DNA from: Symbiodinium natans
Lineage: Eukaryota; Sar; Dinophyceae; Suessiales; Symbiodiniaceae
Length of the DNA: 64,000 bases
Assembly: GCA_905221605.1 (NCBI GenBank)
Contig: CAJNDS010000857.1
Location: 83,501-147,500 of the forward strand
Direction: 5' to 3'
Positions 45,301 to 51,405 of this stretch are shown here, in pieces. The translations under genes were made by a program, and so were the position numbers. Each line of letters starts with the position of its first letter. Position 1 is the stretch's first letter. Under the pieces are notes generated by a model, which was given only the letters and a program-made list of their open reading frames with translations, made no database searches and had not been told where the DNA came from.

Positions 45301-47209
45301 GGGTTTGGGGTTTGGGGTTTGGGGCTTGGGGTTTGGGGTTTTGGGGGGGATCAGGGGCTTTCAGGGTTTTGGGGTTTTTAGGGTTTTAGGGGGAGTTTTA
45401 GGGGGGTTTTAAGGGGTTCAGGGGCTTTTGGTGTTTAGGGGTGTTTAGGGTTTAAGGGTTCCTAGGGGGGTTTAGGGGTTGAGGGTTTAGGGGTTCGGGG
45501 GCTGGGAAAGCAGGGAGCTTTGGGCTTTCGGGTTTTAACTTCGAGTTTCGGTTGGGAGGTCTATGGAGCTTTTGGGAGGTAGTTTGTGTGTGGGGGGGGG
45601 GGGGGCTTCTGGTTTACACGCATGTAGGTTCAGGGCTCAGGAGGTTAAGGTTAGCGCGCCAGGGCCGAGAAAGAGTTGTGGGCCCAGAACTCATACCCAT
45701 CGCAGGTCCGGCATGGCTCAGTATGCTGCTTTGCCAAGTAGTTCCAAATGGCACCCTCCTGCTTGCATGGATTCTTGAAGACTCTTCACAGATGTCTCGA
45801 AGACTGCCTGAAGAGCTTGCCATTTCCAAAGGGTTGTTTTCCCTAGTCGGTTTAGGGTTTAGGGTTTAGGGTTTAGGGTTAAGGGATAAGGGATAAGGGA
45901 TAAGGGATAAGGGATAAGGGATAAGGGATAAGGGATACGGGATAAGGGTTTAGGGTTTTGGGTTTAGGGTTTAGGGTTTAGGGTTTGGTTTAGGGTTTAG
46001 GGTTTAGGGTTTAGGGTTTAGGGTTTAGGGTTTAGGGTTTAGGGTTTAGGGTTTAGGGTTTAGGGTTTAGGGTTTAGGGTTTAGGGTTTAGGGTTTAGGG
46101 TTTAGGGTTTAGGGTTTAGGGTTTAAGGGTTAGGGGTTAGGGGTTAGGGTTTAGGGTTTAGGGTTTAGGGTTTAGGGTTTAGGGTTTAGGGTTTAGGGTT
46201 TAGGGTTTAGGGTTTAGGGTTTAGGGTTTAGGGTTTAGGGTGGTCCTTCCTGCATGGCTGGATTGCTGTCCTTCTTGGCCAGTCCTTGCTGCATAGCTGC
46301 ACCATTGTCCTTCTTGGCCGCTCAACCCTAAACCCTAAACGCTAAACGCTAAACCCTAAACCCGCCTAAACCCTAAACCCTAAGCAGAACCAGTAGACTT
46401 GGGCGGCTTCGTCAACACGGCACCAGCAGAACTTGCCAACTGCAGAACTTTTGTCGCAGGAGCAGCTGCTTTCGTCCCAGGAGCAGCTACTGGCGCATCT
46501 GCGCTGAAAAACTCTCCGAAGACCCAAGCACCAAACCCCGAACCCTAGACTTTAGGGTCGAGGGTTTAGGGTAGCTACCGGGTGGTTGAACCCCGAACCC
46601 TAAAGTCCGCAAATGCTGCTGCAGCATTGACAAATAACCTGAGCTCCCAGCTGACTGATAACCTGCAGGCAGGCTGGTCAAGGAACTCTGACGTCTAAGG
46701 TTCAGGGTTTAAGAAGTTCAGGGTTTAGGGTTTAGGGTTCAAGGGTGGGTCTAGTGCTTGTAGGGTTTACGGGGTTCGGGTCGGCGGCCTGAGCCGGAGG
46801 CCCTCAAAATCCGGGCTAGCTTCAGCTGTGAGGGGTGGCGGCAGCCCCGCTAGATCACGCTAGAGTCCGGGGGGGGAAGGTTTTTCTAGAAACTCTATCA
46901 ACCGCACCTGAGCCAAGAATGGCAGCCCCTTTGGACGGGCACCTATTTCTCTACGTATAACTGTGCCTCGTGTGACCCGCACAGAAGCCCAACCCTGCCT
47001 GGGCCAGGGCTTAGGTCTTAGGGCTTAGAGCTTAGGGTCATAGGTTTTAGGGTTTAGGCCTAGGGTTTAGGGTCTAGGGTTTAGGGTTTACGGTTGTTTA
47101 GCGTTTGCTTTCCGCCTCCATAGAGGCCATACCCATGACCACGGCACAGATCATGACCTGAGCTCGGCGCTTCGCTTTTTGTTTTCTTTAATTGTTTTTT
47201 TCTTTTTCT

Positions 47210-47240
<31 letters not shown>

Positions 47241-50200
47241 GGGGGGTTTGGGGTTTGGGGTTTGGGGTTTGGGGTTTGGGGTTTGGGGTTTGGGGTTTGG
47301 GGTTTGGGGTTTGGGGTTTGGGGTTTGGGGGTTTGGGGTTTCGGGTTTCGGGTTTCGGGTTTCGGGTTTCGGGTTTCGGGTTTCGGGTTTCGGGTTTCGG
47401 GGTCAAGGAAAAGCCGGCTACCCCTCCCACTCTCCAGGATCCTAGGACCCCGAAACCCTGCACACACCCACAGCACTTAACGGGTATAGGAAGGGCCCCT
47501 CGAAGGGACCTTTTAACCCTGAATCCTAAACCCTAAACCCTAAACCCCAACCCTAAAACCGGAACTCTAATTAAGCCTTAAGCCTCAACCCTAATTCCTA
47601 AACCCCTAACCCCTAAACCACAAGGCCTCGGGTGCCTCTAACCCCTAACCCCTAAACCCAGACTTGAACAGAGAGCCCCAAAACCCCAGAACATACCCCG
47701 TGAAGGCCCCGGACACCCACTGGCTCCAGCCGGCCACGGCCAACCGGATACCTTAGAGGATTTAGGGTTTTAGGGCTTAGGTTTTGGGATTGGGTTTGGG
47801 CTGGGGGCTTCAGTGCTTTGGGGTTTTTGGTTCCTGGGGCTTTGGCGTGCTGGGGTTTTAGGGATTTAGGGTTCAGGGCAGCGTTTCGGGCGTTGAGTGT
47901 TGAGAGTTATGGTGAAGGGGTTTAGGGGCTTGGGGGGATTCAGGGTCTAGGGCTAGGGTTCAGGGTTTAGGGTTTAGGGTGTAGGGTTTAGGGTTTCGGG
48001 TTTCGGGTTTAGGGTTCAGGGTTTAGGGTTTAGGGTTTAGGGTTTAGGGTTTAGGGTTTAGGGTTTAGGGTTTAGGGTTTATCGGGTTCAGGGTGCTTCG
48101 TGGCTTTGGGAATTATGGGGTTTGGGGGGCACCTCGGGGCTATTGAATATGGGCTCCCTGAGCCATGGGTTTGAGCTCTGAAAATGGGTTTAGGGTTTAG
48201 GGTTTAGGGTTTAGGGTTTAGGGTTTAGGGTTTAGGGTTTAGGGTTGAGGATTTAGGGTTGAAGGTTTAAGGCACGTGTGGCTGACTTCCTCAAGTTTTT
48301 GAACAAAAAAGCCCTGAACCACGCGGATTTGCTGACCCCTGCTCCAACCTCGAACCTGCATACGGCCTAGAGCTCAGGGTTTAGGGGCTCCGGGGTTCAT
48401 GATTCAGGGTTTAGGGTTAGAGTTCAGGATTCAGGGTTTAGGGTTTAGGGTTCAGGGTTCAGGGTTTAGGGTTTAGGGCTTAGGGACTTTAAGGCCTGGC
48501 GTGGAGTCTGCGGAAGGCCATACAAAAGAATTCGATCCGACCTCCCCGGGTCGGTCCCTTTTTTTGGTTTAGGGTTTAGGGTTTAGGGTTTCGGGTTTAG
48601 GGTTTAGGGTTTAGGGTTTAGGGTTTAGGGTTTAGGGTTTAGGGTTTAGGGTTTAGGGTTTAGGGTTTAGGGTTTAGGGTTTAGGGTTGATGAAAGCCTA
48701 GCACACCCTGGTCTTTCCTGAGCTTGCGCGCCCAAACAGCTAGTACCGAACACACAGATTCCCCGCAGTATTGGCCACAAGCCACCACCTAAACCTCTCA
48801 GGGTTCAGGGTTCAGGGTTTATGGAGCCCTAAACCCTAAACCGTAAACCCTAAACCCCAAAACCCAAACCCCAAACCCCAAACCCTAAGCCCAAACCCTA
48901 AACCCTCAACCCTAAACCCTATCCACAGACCTGGGGCTTTCAGGCCACGAAAGGAGCCCAGCCAGATGCCGGCGCGGGTGCTCATCGTGCCCTCGCTGTC
49001 GCGCAAGGAAGCTCGTCAACCTCTGCAGTTGGCCCCTTAGGGTTGAGGGTTGAGGGTTGAGGGTTGGGGGTCGAGGGTTGAGGGTTGAGGGTTTAGGGTT
49101 TAGGGCTGAGGGTTGAGGGTTGAGGGTCGAGGGTTGAGGGTTTAGGGTTTAGGGTTTAGGGCTGAGGGTTAATTCAGGCGCATGTTTCCCCCTTATACTA
49201 ATCCCTATTAAGGACTGCTGGTATGAGTGGGCACATCCCGACCCTAAACCCTGAACCTCAATCCCTAAACCCTAAACCCTAAACCCTAAACCCTAAACCC
49301 TAAACCCTAAACCCTAAACGACCTTGCGCCGCATCCCTTGGGCCTTAGGACCCGCAGAGCTCTTCAAGACTTGGGATGATGGAGCCGAATCGAACAGGAA
49401 CCCAACATCGAACACTTGCAGACATGCCGTTTAGAATATCAGCTTGTTAGGGGGGTACCTTATTGGGGTCCTAATAAGGGAAACCCTAAACCCTAAACCC
49501 TAAACCCTAAACCCTAAACCCTAAACCCTAAACCCTAAACCCTAAACCCTAAACCCTAAACCCGGTCTATATTGGGGGTCCCCAACGTAAACTCCCATAT
49601 CTTTTGGAATTAGCTATGCCACCACCAGCTCTGGGATGGTGAAAGAGACCGTCATTTAGATGTGGGTTTAGGGTTTAGGGTTTAGGGTTTCGGGTTTCGG
49701 GTTTAGGGTTTAGGGTTTAGGGTTTAGGGTTTGGGGTTTGGGGTTTGGGGTTTGGGGTTTGGGGTTTGGGGTTTGGGGTTTGGGGTTTGGGGTTGAAAGG
49801 ATCTGGTTTAGGGCTTAGGGTGTATGAGACATAAAAGTCGCAATAGCCCTCTTGGTAGAGCTACGACAATTACGCAATGCTGCTTCTACGGGGAATTCTG
49901 CTCGTGTTTCTTCTGTCGCTCCCTCGCGCAAGCTGCGAAACTCAACTAAGCATGCATGCAAGGAACAGATCAAAAAGAAGCCCGGAAATCGGTAAATCCG
50001 CGAGCCCATTAAAAGCCATCCCCCTCCCCACACACCACTCCAGGCCCCCTTCCACAGGCACCCCCAGCACTGCTGCCTGTTTGGGAGCCCTCTTGAACTC
50101 TAAGCCCCTTTACAGGCAAACAATACTGACCCTGACCTTCAGCCCTAAGACCCGCATTTCAGAACCACAAACATGGTGGGCTCCTGGCCCCCGCCGCACA

Positions 50201-51364
50201 ACATGACTACAAAAACAGCACCTTTCAACCATCCCTAAGCAATTCACAACCAGGGTTCTAAAACCAAGCAATGGCGGATGTTTCGAGATTCTATCGGTTA
50301 GCACCCAGGACAGCATGGTGTTAGCAGCATCCGACCCAAGGCCCCTCAGGCCATAGGACCCTAAGACACTCAGACCATCGCACCCAAAGTCAAAACCCTA
50401 AACCCTGAACCCTAAACCCTAAACCCTAAACCCTAAACCCAAAACCCTGAACCCTAATCCTAAATCCTCAGTTTCCGGCATGAGGGCTCCCTGTCCCAAC
50501 AGGTCCTTGGGACGTGCCGTGGCGTTCGGGTTGAGGGCTTGCTTCAAGGTTCAAGGTTTAGGGTTCAGTTTAGGGCTTAGGGCTTAGGGCTTAGGGTTAA
50601 GGAATATAGGGTTCAGGGTTTAGGGTTTAGGGTTTAGGCCTCTAGGGTTTAGGGTATGGGGTCTAGGGGTTAGGGTTCAGCCCGCTCCCTAAACCGCAGT
50701 CCCTAAACCCTTTTCCCTGTACCGCCATGAATCCTGATAGGTTTCCTAGGTGTTCCGCTTCGGATTCGGGGCTCGAGGACCCAAGCGCTATGGCCATCTG
50801 CCCACATGTTTCGGGCTTAGGGTTTAGGGTTTAGGGCTGTTTCGGGTTTAGGCTTGTTTAGGGTTGTTTAGGGTTTAGGGTTTAGGGTTGAGGGCTTAGG
50901 GTTGAGGGTTGAGGGTTTAGGGTTTAGGGTTTAGGGTTTAGGGTTGAGGGCTTAGGGTTGAGGGTTGAGGGTTTAGGGTTTAGGGTTTAGGGTTTAGGGT
51001 TTAGGGTTTAGGGTCAGGGTTCAGCTGAGTTTAGAGCGCTTTTAGGGTTTATGAACCAGACCTGAGCGACCGAGCAGCTTAAAAACCCTACACTCTACAC
51101 GCGAAATCCCAAACTGTAAACTCGGAACCCTGAACATGACTTCAAAAAGCCCGACTTGGGATGTTTTGCTTTTTTACTAAGAGACCCTTTAAGGGATTAT
51201 ACAGGGTCCTAATTCGCACATTCCCTACAAGAACCAGGGGGAAGAGCTGGGCGGATTGCGGGGTTTAGGTCGGGCATTGGGATGCTCCCTCTCATACCAG
51301 CAGTCCTTAAGAGGGATGACAAATAGGGGGTACTCTCATCCCGATGAAGGAATCAACTGATGTC

Positions 51365-51405
<41 letters not shown>

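Noticed and set aside
47081-47536. Overlapping long frames of NPKPQTP / FGVWGLG
   Set aside because: Translation of GGGGTTT and GGGTTTC arrays; same peptide theme occurs wherever these repeats occur.
49815-49860. tRNA-like fragment
   Set aside because: Cannot be folded into a cloverleaf with conserved T-loop bases.
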